DNA from: an uncultured Pelagibacteraceae bacterium
Lineage (GTDB): Bacteria > Pseudomonadota > Alphaproteobacteria > Pelagibacterales > Pelagibacteraceae
Reading direction: 5' to 3'
Length of the DNA: 64,000 nt
Assembly (NCBI GenBank): GCA_902557935.1
Contig: CACECJ010000003.1
Location: 1-64,000 of the forward strand
Shown here in pieces: positions 21,504-32,396 of this stretch; positions within the stretch are counted from its first letter, which is position 1, and each line of letters opens with the position of its first letter. The notes beneath the pieces were generated by a model. The model did no database searches, was not told the DNA's origin, and worked only from the letters and a program-made list of their open reading frames with translations. Both the position numbers and the translations under genes were made by a program.

Positions 21504-21755
21504 ATGCCTAACACAAAATCAGCCATTAGAAGAGTGAGACGAGTAAAAAAACAAACTCGAGTTAACAGAATCAGAAGAAGCAAATATAAAAATGCTATAA
21601 AGCAAATGGAAGTTTTAATTAAATCAAAAAATAAGGAAAAAATTAAAAAATATTTCCCTAAATTCCAATCAATTCTAATGCAGGTTGCTAAATCTGGAGT
21701 AGTAAATAAAAAAACCGCCTCTAGGAAAATTTCAAAAGTATCAAAAAAAATTTAA
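21504..21755 (+). CDS. rpsT: 30S ribosomal protein S20
   Basis: Helical ribosomal protein on 16S rRNA. The product, 83 residues, starts MPNTKSAIRRVRRVKKQTRVN and ends with a second basic helix, the S20 pattern. The frame is open upstream to 21426 across the end of mutM, but ATG 21504 matches the family N-terminus. A terminator hairpin follows 33 bases after the stop. Confidence 0.95.
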   Translation: MPNTKSAIRRVRRVKKQTRVNRIRRSKYKNAIKQMEVLIKSKNKEKIKKYFPKFQSILMQVAKSGVVNKKTASRKISKVSKKI

Positions 21756-21787
21756 TCTTTCAGATCAATTAAAAGTTGATTGTATTA

Positions 21788-21821
21788 AAAAACTATATTT
21801 AGTTTTTCATTTTTTTTTTTA
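21788..21821 (+). terminator. Probable rpsT terminator
   Basis: Stem AAAAACTA / TAGTTTTT (8 bp, loop TATT at 21796-21799) followed by CA and a run of eleven T. AT-rich, so only moderately stable, but position and T tract fit an intrinsic terminator ending rpsT before the dnaA control region. Confidence 0.6.
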
Positions 21822-21829
21822 CAAAATAT

Positions 21830-21982
21830 AGTTTCATTTCAAAGTTGTAAAAAAATTTCATAATTTCTATCTGGGCGATAAAGCTACAACCGAAATGTAT
21901 TTTTTTTTTCATTTGTAAAAATATTTCTTGCAAATATTTTTAAAAGATAGTTTAACTTAAATATTCACTTAACTTATCTACA
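21830..21982 (+). promoter_or_regulatory. dnaA upstream region: possible origin or autoregulatory site
   Basis: Non-coding and very AT-rich. It contains an A/T palindrome (AAAATATTT, loop CTTGC, AAATATTTT, 21918-21940), a short inverted pair GTTGTA (21844) / TACAAC (21885), and at 21974-21982 TTATCTACA, one mismatch from the DnaA box TTATCCACA, touching the dnaA ATG. A single near-box does not make an origin, but DnaA autoregulation is plausible. Confidence 0.35.
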
Positions 21983-23370
21983 TGGAAAAAATTAATAATA
22001 AGAAAAATAACGTTTATATTTCTGAAGAAGAAAACACCCTGAATTGGGAAGAAATACAGAATTCATTTAAAAAAACTTTTGGCACTGAAATTTTTACGAG
22101 CTGGTTACAAAAAATATCGTTAGAAAAGGAGTATAACGATTATCTAATTCTGGGAGTTCCAACAAGGTTTTTTAGAGACTGGATAGTTTCTAGATATTTG
22201 GACAAAATTCTAGAACTGGTAAAAGGATTTAAATTAAGCCTAAATAGAATTGAATTCAAAATTATTGAAGAAAATAAGAGCCAAGACTTCATAAAAATTA
22301 ATGAGATCAGCAAAGTCACAGAAATTAAAGACTCAATATTAAATTATAATCGTTTGAACTCAAATCTTAATTTTGAAAATTTCATACAGGGGAAAAGTAA
22401 CGAAATAGCTTTGTCTCACTCAAGAAAAGTTTGCGAAAATAGCGTTCGTTATAATCCACTGTACATCTGCGGTGGAGTTGGTTTAGGAAAAACCCATTTA
22501 CTTAACGCTATCGGTTTATCAATTCAAAACGACAATAATGTAATGTTTATTTCAGCTGAACGATTTATGTACCATTTCATTAAATCAATTAAGAAAAATG
22601 ACATGGTTAATTTCAAAGATTTTTTTAGAAAATCTTCAGTTTTTATTATTGATGATATTCAATTTATTAGTGGAAAAGAGAGTTTACAAGAGGAGTTTTT
22701 TCATACTTTTAATAGCTTAATGGATAAAGGTTCTCAAATCATCATTTCTGCAGATCGTGCCCCCGCAAAATTAGAAAGGGTACAAGACAGAATTAAATCA
22801 AGATTAGCTGGAGGTTTAGTAGTAGATATTGAGGCGCCTGATCTAGAATTAAAAATTAAGATTATAAAAAGAAAAATAGAAGAAATTCAGAACCAGTTTA
22901 AAGAGCACATTACATTGAGTGATGAAGTCATAAGCTATATTGCTTCAGAAAGTAAAACAAATATAAGAGAATTGATTGGAGTTCTTAATAGAGTCCTAGC
23001 TTTTAGTAGAGTTCATAAAAAAGATTTAACCATCGCTGATTGCAAAAATATTCTTAAAGATGTGTTTAATCAAATTAGAATTATAACAGTAGATAAAATT
23101 CAAAATATAGTATCTAATTATTTTAATATTTCCTTAACTGACATGCTTTCTCAGAGAAGAGCTAGACCACTTGCAAGACCTAGACAGATTGCGATGTATC
23201 TAGCAAAAAAAATGACTTCAAGATCGTTACCCGAAATTGGAAGGAGGTTTGCAAACAGGGACCACACAACTGTAATACATGCTGTAAAAACAATTTCTAG
23301 ACTTTCTGAGCAAGACGATGAAATGAAAAAAAATATTAATCAAATAAAGAGTTTATTAATCGAGCAATAG
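21982..23370 (+). CDS. dnaA: Chromosomal replication initiator DnaA
   Basis: AAA+ initiator that melts the origin. The 462-residue protein has domain I (WEEIQNSFKKTFGTEIFTSW), a short linker (domain II), the AAA+ core with Walker A GGVGLGKTHLLNAI and Walker B FIIDDIQFI, and domain IV with the DnaA signature GRRFANRDHTTVIHAV. It is followed 5 bases later by dnaN. The candidate DnaA box at its start codon suggests self-control. Confidence 0.98.
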   Translation: MEKINNKKNNVYISEEENTLNWEEIQNSFKKTFGTEIFTSWLQKISLEKEYNDYLILGVPTRFFRDWIVSRYLDKILELVKGFKLSLNRIEFKIIEENKSQDFIKINEISKVTEIKDSILNYNRLNSNLNFENFIQGKSNEIALSHSRKVCENSVRYNPLYICGGVGLGKTHLLNAIGLSIQNDNNVMFISAERFMYHFIKSIKKNDMVNFKDFFRKSSVFIIDDIQFISGKESLQEEFFHTFNSLMDKGSQIIISADRAPAKLERVQDRIKSRLAGGLVVDIEAPDLELKIKIIKRKIEEIQNQFKEHITLSDEVISYIASESKTNIRELIGVLNRVLAFSRVHKKDLTIADCKNILKDVFNQIRIITVDKIQNIVSNYFNISLTDMLSQRRARPLARPRQIAMYLAKKMTSRSLPEIGRRFANRDHTTVIHAVKTISRLSEQDDEMKKNINQIKSLLIEQ

Positions 23371-23375
23371 TATAA

Positions 23376-24491
23376 ATGCATTTTATTGTCAAAAGAGATG
23401 TTCTTTTAAAATCATTGAACTTTGTACAAGGAGTTGTTGAAAAAAAAAATACCCTACCAATTCTATCTAATGTTCTACTACAGATTAAGAATAACAAGTT
23501 ATCAATAATTGCAACTGATTTAGATTTAGTTTTTTATGATGAAATTAGTGAAATAAAAGCTATTAATGAGGGTAGCACAACCACATCAGCTTCTATTCTA
23601 TACGATGTTCTAAGAAAGATCTCATCAAATGCAGAAATAAATTTCGATCTAAAAACAGAAAATAAATTAAGTTTAAAAACTTCTAATTCCGACTTCAGTC
23701 TTCTTTGCTTACCTACAGATAATTTTCCAACTTTCTCAGATGAATTTGAAAATAAGGAAATATCATTGAATAATAGTAAGTTTTTAAAACTGTTAAATAA
23801 AACTAAAATTTCTATATCAAATGATGATACGCGACACTATTTAAATGGCGTCTACTTACACTTGACTGAAGCTAATGGAAAAAATTTTTTGACGGGTGTA
23901 GCCACTGACAGCCATAGATTATCCTCAAGTAGTTTAGAAATTGAGAATACAAGCGGTTTTAATTCGCTTATTCTTCCTCGAAAAACAGTCTTTCAACTAT
24001 GTTCTCTTCTCTCTGAATTAAGTGAAAATTTATATATTAATACTAGTGAAAATAAGATTAAATTTTCTCTCGGAAATATAAAACTAATCTCTAAAGTTAT
24101 AGATGGAAAATTCCCTGATTATAAAAAAGTGGTCCCTATTAATAATGAAAAAACTTTAATAGTTCCTTCTAAAGAATTTATTAGTTCTATCGAGAGAGTG
24201 GCCAGCGTATCAATTGATAGAAAAGAAGGGGTAAAACTTTCTATAAATAAAGATAATGTACAGCTTTCAGTAAACAGCGCAAACACAGGTGAAGGAAATG
24301 AAAAAATCAAGGCTGAATTTAATTCAGAAAATTTAAATATAAGTTTCAATTCAAAATACCTGACTGACATTGCTTCAGAAATTGAAAACGACAAATTAAA
24401 AATGAACCTAAAAGACTCGACCTCTCCAGTACTAATAGAGGATGGATCAGACAAAAATAGTTATTTTGTTATTATGCCTATGAAAATTTAG
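23376..24491 (+). CDS. dnaN: DNA polymerase III beta sliding clamp
   Basis: Ring-shaped processivity factor. The 371 residues form the three repeated clamp domains; typical segments are KKNTLPILSNVLLQ near residue 22, ATDLDLVFYDEI, and the C-terminal YFVIMPMKI that contributes to the client-binding groove. It is spaced 5 bases from dnaA and certainly co-transcribed. The recF gene that commonly follows dnaN is absent; gyrB is next after 134 bases. Confidence 0.97.
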   Translation: MHFIVKRDVLLKSLNFVQGVVEKKNTLPILSNVLLQIKNNKLSIIATDLDLVFYDEISEIKAINEGSTTTSASILYDVLRKISSNAEINFDLKTENKLSLKTSNSDFSLLCLPTDNFPTFSDEFENKEISLNNSKFLKLLNKTKISISNDDTRHYLNGVYLHLTEANGKNFLTGVATDSHRLSSSSLEIENTSGFNSLILPRKTVFQLCSLLSELSENLYINTSENKIKFSLGNIKLISKVIDGKFPDYKKVVPINNEKTLIVPSKEFISSIERVASVSIDRKEGVKLSINKDNVQLSVNSANTGEGNEKIKAEFNSENLNISFNSKYLTDIASEIENDKLKMNLKDSTSPVLIEDGSDKNSYFVIMPMKI

Positions 24492-24543
24492 TTTTTAACG
24501 ATTTTAACTTTTTTTTTTATTTTTGCTTTAAAAGCGTTGCTAT

Positions 24544-26683
<2,140 letters not shown>

Positions 26684-26690
26684 TTAGATA

Positions 26691-27980
26691 ATGAACCTCA
26701 CAACTCTTTTTCGAACAAAAGAGAACTTAAGTCTAGATAAAAATACTTTAACAATTCTGAGATATATAGCTATTATTGGCCAAATTTTAGCAACTAGTGT
26801 AGTATTTTATTACTTAAATTTACCGTTTCCAATCATAGAAAGTTATTTGATCATTTCACTGGGTTTGATCACAAATTTGTATCTTCAATTTGGGATTAAA
26901 ATAAATCAACTAAGAGATTTTTATGCAGCTCCATTCCTCCTTATTGATTTATTACAATTAAGTGCTTTACTTTATTTAACTGGAGGAATTTTCAATCCAT
27001 TTTCGTTTCTATTAGTGATACCAGCAATCGTTTCCTCTACATTTCTGAGTATGGGCACAACAATTATTTTAGGTTTAATAACATCATTACTTTTATTAAC
27101 TATATCGTTTTTTCATTTACCCTTGCCAGGTGAGGATATGAATTTGTTAAATTTTCCAAATTTTTATAAAATTGGAATTATAATCTCTGTGTTGATTGGT
27201 TTAATATTTTTAAGTTATTTTGGTATTCGTTTTTCTGGTGAAAAAAAGAAAACAGAGGAAGCCTTTAAAAAACTTCAAGAGGTGATTTATAAAGAGTATG
27301 AATTAGAATCTTTAGGGGGGCAAGCAGCAGCAGCAGCACATTCTTTAGGTACGCCTCTAGCAACAATAAGTGTAGTTGCTAAAGAGTTAAAGAAAGAAAT
27401 AGGAGACAACAACGAGCTATCTAAAGATATCGATCTGTTAATAAGCCAATCTAAAAGATGTAGTGAAATTTTAAAAAGAATTTCAAAAAAACAGATTGAG
27501 GAAGATAAATTTTTTAGTTCGACAAAATTAGAGAACTTACTCGAGGAAATTATTAATTCTTTCAAAGAAACTTCTTCTAAAAAAATTATTTTCGTATCAG
27601 ATAATGATAAAAATAAAATTGACATCGAAAGGTCAGCAGAAATGATCTATGGGTTGAGAAATTTTATTGGAAACGCAATAAAATTTTCAAAAAGTAAAGT
27701 AAATATTTTTTTAGTTAGCGATGACAAAGAAATTAAGATCATTGTAAATGATGATGGGCCAGGATTTCCTAGAGACATTATTAATAAACTGGGAGAACCT
27801 TATATAAAATCTAAATCATTAGAATTAAATTCAAACTCAGGCTTAGGTCTTGGAACCTTTTTGGGTAAAACTTTATTAGAGAGAAATAATGCTAAATTAT
27901 TTTTTAAAAGTGATAAAAATTTAGGTGGCGCATCAGTAGTTATCACTTGGTCACCAAAAAATATTTTAGTTAACGCTTAA
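26691..27980 (+). CDS. regB: RegB/PrrB/ActS-type redox sensor histidine kinase
   Basis: Membrane kinase of the global redox system of alphaproteobacteria. Six hydrophobic segments fill residues ~20-180. The quinone-sensing heptapeptide GGIFNPF is at 98-104, the H-box AAAAAHSLGTPLATI with H217 follows, and the redox-active Cys of the family appears as C257 in SKRCSEIL. The kinase C-terminus has DDGPGFPRDIINKLGEPY and GLGLGTFLGKTLLERNNA. The residue after the phospho-His is Ser where RegB usually has Glu (HELGTP). Its partner regA lies 3.3 kb away across an opposite-strand operon, and senC is not in the window. Confidence 0.92.
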   Translation: MNLTTLFRTKENLSLDKNTLTILRYIAIIGQILATSVVFYYLNLPFPIIESYLIISLGLITNLYLQFGIKINQLRDFYAAPFLLIDLLQLSALLYLTGGIFNPFSFLLVIPAIVSSTFLSMGTTIILGLITSLLLLTISFFHLPLPGEDMNLLNFPNFYKIGIIISVLIGLIFLSYFGIRFSGEKKKTEEAFKKLQEVIYKEYELESLGGQAAAAAHSLGTPLATISVVAKELKKEIGDNNELSKDIDLLISQSKRCSEILKRISKKQIEEDKFFSSTKLENLLEEIINSFKETSSKKIIFVSDNDKNKIDIERSAEMIYGLRNFIGNAIKFSKSKVNIFLVSDDKEIKIIVNDDGPGFPRDIINKLGEPYIKSKSLELNSNSGLGLGTFLGKTLLERNNAKLFFKSDKNLGGASVVITWSPKNILVNA

Positions 27981-28851
27981 ATTCAAAAGAATATGCTAGG
28001 ATCTTATAAGCTAGTTTCGCAACTAAAAAATTATAAGAGTCAAATTTTTTTATTGGTGCGAGTTCGTTAATATCTGCACCAACTATATTTGATATTTGGC
28101 AGACCTTCTTTATTATTGGCAAAACTTCATCCCAAAATAACCCACCTGGTTCTGGAGTTCCAGTTGCTGGCATTATACTTGCATCAAAACCATCTACGTC
28201 AAAAGTTATATACACCTGCTTATTCTTAAATAGTTTGTTTAATTTTTCCAGATCCCAATTTTTTTTATCTTTAGCCCAAAAGATTTCTATTCTATCTTTA
28301 TTCTTACTATAAAAATCCATTTCGGATTTTGAGAGATTTCTTATTCCAAAAGACACAACTTTTAGATTTTTAAAATCAAGACATCTTTTTATAGCAGATG
28401 CATGGGAAAACTTTTCACCTTGATAGCTTTCTCTTAAATCAGCATGAGCATCAAAATGAAGAAGAATTAATTCTCTATGTCTTCTAACGAATGGTTTGAC
28501 AGATCCCGGGGTAATAGAGTGTTCACCCCCTAAGACTAATGGAAATTTTTTCTCAGAAAGTATCTTTTCAATAATGTTTGATAATTGATCTAAAGCTTCA
28601 TTTAATTTTTTTTTTATTTTGAAAGGTTTTAGTGTTTTTATACCAATTTCTTTGTATGGTTCTTTATTCAGTTCTTCGTCAAATAATTCAACTTGATGTG
28701 AAGCTTTAATTATCTCTTTCGGTCCATTCTTGGTTCCACTACCATAACTGACAGTTTTTTCTAAACCAAAAGGTACTATAACTACTTTCGACTTTGACTC
28801 TTGATTTGCATCAAATCCTAAAAAACCCTTTTTCTGGTTTAAGTAATTCAT
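27970..28851 (-). CDS. speB: Agmatinase/arginase-family ureohydrolase
   Basis: Binuclear manganese hydrolase of a guanidino compound. The 293 residues carry GGEHSITPG, HFDAHADLRESYQGEKFSHAS and TFDVDGFDASIMPATGTPEPGG, giving the His/Asp metal ligands. The sequence cannot decide between agmatinase (putrescine) and arginase (ornithine); an ornithine decarboxylase in the same operon makes ornithine supply attractive. It is the last gene of a three-gene minus-strand polyamine operon, directly abutting the DHS homologue. Its end overlaps regB by 11 bases. Confidence 0.85.
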   Translation of the reverse strand: MNYLNQKKGFLGFDANQESKSKVVIVPFGLEKTVSYGSGTKNGPKEIIKASHQVELFDEELNKEPYKEIGIKTLKPFKIKKKLNEALDQLSNIIEKILSEKKFPLVLGGEHSITPGSVKPFVRRHRELILLHFDAHADLRESYQGEKFSHASAIKRCLDFKNLKVVSFGIRNLSKSEMDFYSKNKDRIEIFWAKDKKNWDLEKLNKLFKNKQVYITFDVDGFDASIMPATGTPEPGGLFWDEVLPIIKKVCQISNIVGADINELAPIKKFDSYNFLVAKLAYKILAYSFEFKR

Positions 28852-29901
28852 TTAAGATTTAAAAATTTGTGAAAAATTCCTTTTTGATCTCTTTTTCCAA
28901 TTTGCTCTGTGATATGCATCACTTGCAATTAATGGCAATACACTGGTAGCCTCAGCAAATACCATTTGCTCTTTTGTAATATCAACTTTACCCCATGAGC
29001 TAGCTTCTTTTAACGTAGAGCTACTGCAAGCACCATCTCTAGTATCAGCAACGGTGATTTGTATAGCATATTTATGCATGTCAACTTTTTTGCCTAATAA
29101 TTCAGCACAAACAACTGTATCTTGAATGAAGTTTTTAGGCACTCCTCCCCCTATCATCAGCAGCCCTGATTGTTTTGATTGAAGTTTAATTTCGGTTAAC
29201 TCTCTGAATTCCCTTATAGAATCAATTGTAATATGTTTATCAGGATTTTTTTCTTGGTGCATCACGAGCCCAAAACCAGCTGAGCTATCAGTAAAAGCTG
29301 GGCAAAATATTGGAACATTGTTATCGTATGCAGTCTCTATTAAAGATCCTTTTTTTTTTGCGTTAGACTTAAGGTATCTTCCTAACTCTAGGATGAATTC
29401 TCTAGATGTAAAAGTTTTAGGCTTCAATGTATCGGCAATATCACATATAGTTTGATCACAGGCCTGTAGTTCTTCCTCATCTATATAGGTATCGTAGATT
29501 CTATCAATGTAGTTATTTCTTAGCTCAGTGTCGTCCTGAAACTGGGATCCTTGGTAATGCTTAAAGCCGAGAGCTTCAAAAAAATCCATATCAATAATTG
29601 ATGCCCCAGTAGCTACAATTGCATCGACCATATTATGTTTTACTAAATCAGTGTATAGATCCATACATCCACCTGCCGAGGTTGAACCTGCTAAAGTTAA
29701 AAAAATTGAACAATTCTTGTCTGCAAGCATTTCATTATAAATAGCTGCCGCTCTAGCTGTATCTCTTGAAGTGAAAGACATTTTACTCATTCCATCAATA
29801 ATCTTACGAGCATCAAAAGATTTGATATCGATATGTTCAACTGGGGAATTAAGTAGAGATTTTTTATTATGTCCAATGTTTGGACTATTTTTTTTATTCA
29901 T
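28852..29901 (-). CDS. Deoxyhypusine synthase-family protein (possible homospermidine synthase)
   Basis: 349-residue NAD-dependent aminobutyl-transferase fold. In eukaryotes and archaea this family modifies eIF5A with spermidine; bacteria have no eIF5A. The catalytic Lys is kept (K305 in EASSWGK, matching human SWGK329), as are Gly/Ser-rich NAD-contact loops (LAGSTSAGG and VATGASIIDMD). Sitting between ornithine decarboxylase and the ureohydrolase, it most likely makes a polyamine such as homospermidine from putrescine. That function is inference from context. It overlaps the decarboxylase stop by one base. Confidence 0.82.
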   Translation of the reverse strand: MNKKNSPNIGHNKKSLLNSPVEHIDIKSFDARKIIDGMSKMSFTSRDTARAAAIYNEMLADKNCSIFLTLAGSTSAGGCMDLYTDLVKHNMVDAIVATGASIIDMDFFEALGFKHYQGSQFQDDTELRNNYIDRIYDTYIDEEELQACDQTICDIADTLKPKTFTSREFILELGRYLKSNAKKKGSLIETAYDNNVPIFCPAFTDSSAGFGLVMHQEKNPDKHITIDSIREFRELTEIKLQSKQSGLLMIGGGVPKNFIQDTVVCAELLGKKVDMHKYAIQITVADTRDGACSSSTLKEASSWGKVDITKEQMVFAEATSVLPLIASDAYHRANWKKRSKRNFSQIFKS

Positions 29902-31082
29902 TAAGCTACTAAAGAACCAACTTTATCATTTGTATTATCGTACATAGATATAATTGGTTTGTCACTTAATTCATGAATTTCATTTGAGTAAAAACCATTA
30001 AAGTTTGTTCTAAAAGTAAGACTGTATGCACCTAGCTGACCTAATTCTATATAGTCACCCTCTTTAATATTATTTGGTAATAAAAAAGGACCTTTCATAT
30101 AATCTAATCCATCACAAGTAGGTCCAAAAAAACTAAAAGCAGTCAGTTTTTTAGACTGAACTCTTCCATCTGTAATCATTTTTGATGGTAAAACAAAATT
30201 TGGCGCACCCGCATCAAATAAAGATCCATAAGTTCCATCATTGATATATAGACTATTTTTTTTTCTTAAAATAACTTTAACAATTGTAGACCCACTTTCT
30301 GCCACAAGAGATCTACCTGGCTCACAGATTATTTCAGGCAACTTATCGAGTTTTAAATTATTAAGTTCTTTTCTAATTTCATCCATATAATTTTTTAATG
30401 GTTCAGGATTAAGGTCTGGGTAAACAGAAGGGAAACCACCACCAACATTGATTGTGTCTGGGACTATCTTTGTCTTTTTTATTATATTCCCTATTTCACG
30501 TATGCCCTTAGAGTAAGAAATTTTATGCATACATTGAGAGCCAACATGAAAACTTATTCCAAGTTTTTTTGAATGATCTTTACATAATCTCACTAATCCT
30601 AACGCTTCAGATGGAAGAGCGCCAAATTTTCTAGACAAATCTATTTCTGCATGTTCATTTGAAATAGCAATTCTTACAAATAATTCTAAATCTTTTGCCT
30701 GTTTAGTCGCATCCAAAATTTTTCTTAATTCATCTTTACTATCTAAAGAAAAACTTTTGACATCGTAATCAAAATAAGCTGACGAAATACTTTTTTTACT
30801 TTTAATCGTATGCATGAAGTGTAACTTAGAATCTGATTTAATTTTTTTGATGAGCTTAATTTCATTTAAAGATGCAACATCAAATTCATTGATACCGTTA
30901 TGAATTATTTGCTTAATAACTTTTTCGTTTGGATTTGTTTTTACGGCGTATAGAATCTTTCCAGGAAAATTTTCTTTAAAAAACTTTACGGATTTTTTAA
31001 TCTCGTTGAGCCGTATACAATATACGGGGTAATCTGGTTGTAATGAGTTAACTAATTCGTTAACTGTTTTAAATTTTCCCAT
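29901..31082 (-). CDS. Ornithine (or ornithine/lysine) decarboxylase, fold III PLP enzyme
   Basis: 393-residue PLP enzyme of the eukaryote-like (alanine-racemase fold) decarboxylases. The PLP Lys is K48 in ILYAVKTNPNEKV. HVGSQ, INVGGGFPSVYPD and CEPGRSLVAESG bind PLP; FFGPTCDGLDYM carries the Cys and Asp characteristic of ornithine/lysine decarboxylases rather than diaminopimelate decarboxylase (CESxD). First gene of the polyamine operon. Ornithine is the favoured substrate from the family and neighbours, but lysine remains possible. Confidence 0.88.
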   Translation of the reverse strand: MGKFKTVNELVNSLQPDYPVYCIRLNEIKKSVKFFKENFPGKILYAVKTNPNEKVIKQIIHNGINEFDVASLNEIKLIKKIKSDSKLHFMHTIKSKKSISSAYFDYDVKSFSLDSKDELRKILDATKQAKDLELFVRIAISNEHAEIDLSRKFGALPSEALGLVRLCKDHSKKLGISFHVGSQCMHKISYSKGIREIGNIIKKTKIVPDTINVGGGFPSVYPDLNPEPLKNYMDEIRKELNNLKLDKLPEIICEPGRSLVAESGSTIVKVILRKKNSLYINDGTYGSLFDAGAPNFVLPSKMITDGRVQSKKLTAFSFFGPTCDGLDYMKGPFLLPNNIKEGDYIELGQLGAYSLTFRTNFNGFYSNEIHELSDKPIISMYDNTNDKVGSLVA

Positions 31083-31132
31083 TTCATGTGTCCCTCGTTA
31101 ATTTACACAAAGATTTTTTAAAAAATTTAATA

Positions 31133-31169
31133 AAAAAAACCTTATTTATTTCGCGTTTAAGGTTTTTTT
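31133..31169 (+). terminator. Terminator-like hairpin in the odc-regA divergent region
   Basis: Perfect 12-bp stem AAAAAAACCTTA (31133-31144) / TAAGGTTTTTTT (31158-31169) with a 13-base loop. It has A and T tracts on both sides, so it could terminate transcripts in either direction. It lies upstream of both divergent genes, not after any gene, so it is either an attenuator in the regA or odc leader or a barrier between the two promoters. Confidence 0.7.
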
Positions 31170-31239
31170 GACTTTATGTAAAGAAAAAAAGGACATTTTT
31201 GTCGTTGAAATTTGGTCAACAGCACCTATATGGATATAT

Positions 31240-31812
31240 ATGAGAGCACAAAAAAACGTTTCAGAGCAGCTAAAATTGGCAGACTTTGCTGATAAATCGC
31301 TTCTAATCCTCGATGATGATGACCCACTTAGAGGAAGGCTAGCAAGAGCCATGGAGAAGAAAGGATTTCAAGTAAAAGAGGCCAAATCAGTGGCTGAAGG
31401 CCTGAATATAGCTAAGACAGCCCCTACAGCATTTGCGGTAATTGATCTAAGGCTTGAAGATGGTAATGGATTAGATGTTGTAAAAGAACTTTCAAAGAAT
31501 AAAAAAGATAGCAGAATTGTAATGCTAACGGGATACGGGAATCTACCTACGGCTGTAGCAGCAGTTAAAGAGGGAGCAATCGATTATATTGCTAAACCAG
31601 TTGATGCTGATGACGTTGAGTCGGCTTTATTGGCTTCTCCAGAGTCAAAGGCAAAACCACCTGAAAATCCCATGTCTGCAGATAGAGTAAAGTGGGAACA
31701 TATCCATCGAGTTTTTGAATTGTGCAATAGAAATGTTTCTGAGACAGCTCGTAGACTTAAAATGCATAGAAGAACATTACAAAGAATTCTTTCTAAAAGA
31801 TCTCCAAGATAA
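31240..31812 (+). CDS. regA: RegA/PrrA/ActR-type response regulator
   Basis: Partner of RegB. The 190-residue protein has a receiver domain with LDDDDPLRGRLARAMEKKGF, phospho-acceptor D69 (FAVIDLRL), T97 and K119, a proline-bearing linker (KAKPPENP), and the highly conserved Fis-type HTH (NVSETARRLKMHRRTLQRILSKR) that identifies RegA. ATG 31240 gives the family length; the frame is open from 31168 but the extra 24 residues have no family match. It ends 1 base before the convergent bioY gene. Confidence 0.94.
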   Translation: MRAQKNVSEQLKLADFADKSLLILDDDDPLRGRLARAMEKKGFQVKEAKSVAEGLNIAKTAPTAFAVIDLRLEDGNGLDVVKELSKNKKDSRIVMLTGYGNLPTAVAAVKEGAIDYIAKPVDADDVESALLASPESKAKPPENPMSADRVKWEHIHRVFELCNRNVSETARRLKMHRRTLQRILSKRSPR

Positions 31813-31813
31813 C

Positions 31814-32365
31814 TTAAATAAATTTTCTAAATTTTCTAATTTGATTTATTGCAAGTGTTGCAATTAGAATTTTAAATAACTCTGCTAACAAGAAAGGTTG
31901 TGCTCCTAATTTGAATATTGGTTTATCCCAACCTATTAAAGTACCTAGCCATAACATCCCTAATACATAAATAAAACTAGTTGCAAAAACTAATTTAAAA
32001 AAATTCTTAAAATAATTATTATCATAATTAAATTTTCCTGCTAAAAATCCAGCGACCACAAAACCTATCAAATAACCCATTGTTGGTCCTGTGAAGTATA
32101 CTATTCCCATACCTTTTTCTGGAGTTCCTGAAAACACTGGCAAACCAATTATACCTTCGAATAAATATAAAGAAATAGTTGCTACACCAAGCTTCCATCC
32201 AAAACATATTCCTATTAACAAGACAACTAAAGTTTGCATTGTCATAGGGACTGGGTAAAACGGTATTTTAACTTTTGACGATATGGCTAAAAGAATAGAG
32301 CCCAATAAGGCGATAAATATATATTTAATTATTTTTGTTTGTTTAAAATTTTTTACAAATTCCAT
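31814..32365 (-). CDS. bioY: Biotin transporter BioY
   Basis: Membrane substrate-binding (S) component for biotin uptake, 183 residues with about six hydrophobic segments. Family motifs: KIPFYPVPMTMQTLVVLL, FEGIIGLPVFSG and GPTMGYLIGFVVAGFLAG. No bioM/bioN energy-coupling genes are nearby; solitary BioY proteins are known to transport by themselves. It suggests biotin is at least partly taken from the environment. A separate gene from the ABC ATPase 31 bases upstream. Confidence 0.93.
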   Translation of the reverse strand: MEFVKNFKQTKIIKYIFIALLGSILLAISSKVKIPFYPVPMTMQTLVVLLIGICFGWKLGVATISLYLFEGIIGLPVFSGTPEKGMGIVYFTGPTMGYLIGFVVAGFLAGKFNYDNNYFKNFFKLVFATSFIYVLGMLWLGTLIGWDKPIFKLGAQPFLLAELFKILIATLAINQIRKFRKFI

Positions 32366-32396
32366 TTAACTAATTTAACTTTTTTTTTATTAAAAT

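Noticed and set aside
21918-21940. A/T palindrome as a rho-independent terminator
   Set aside because: Arms contain only A and T, so the hairpin would be weak; treated as part of the AT-rich dnaA region.
31168-31239. 24-codon N-terminal extension of RegA
   Set aside because: No family similarity; first codons fall next to the hairpin; ATG 31240 gives the normal length.
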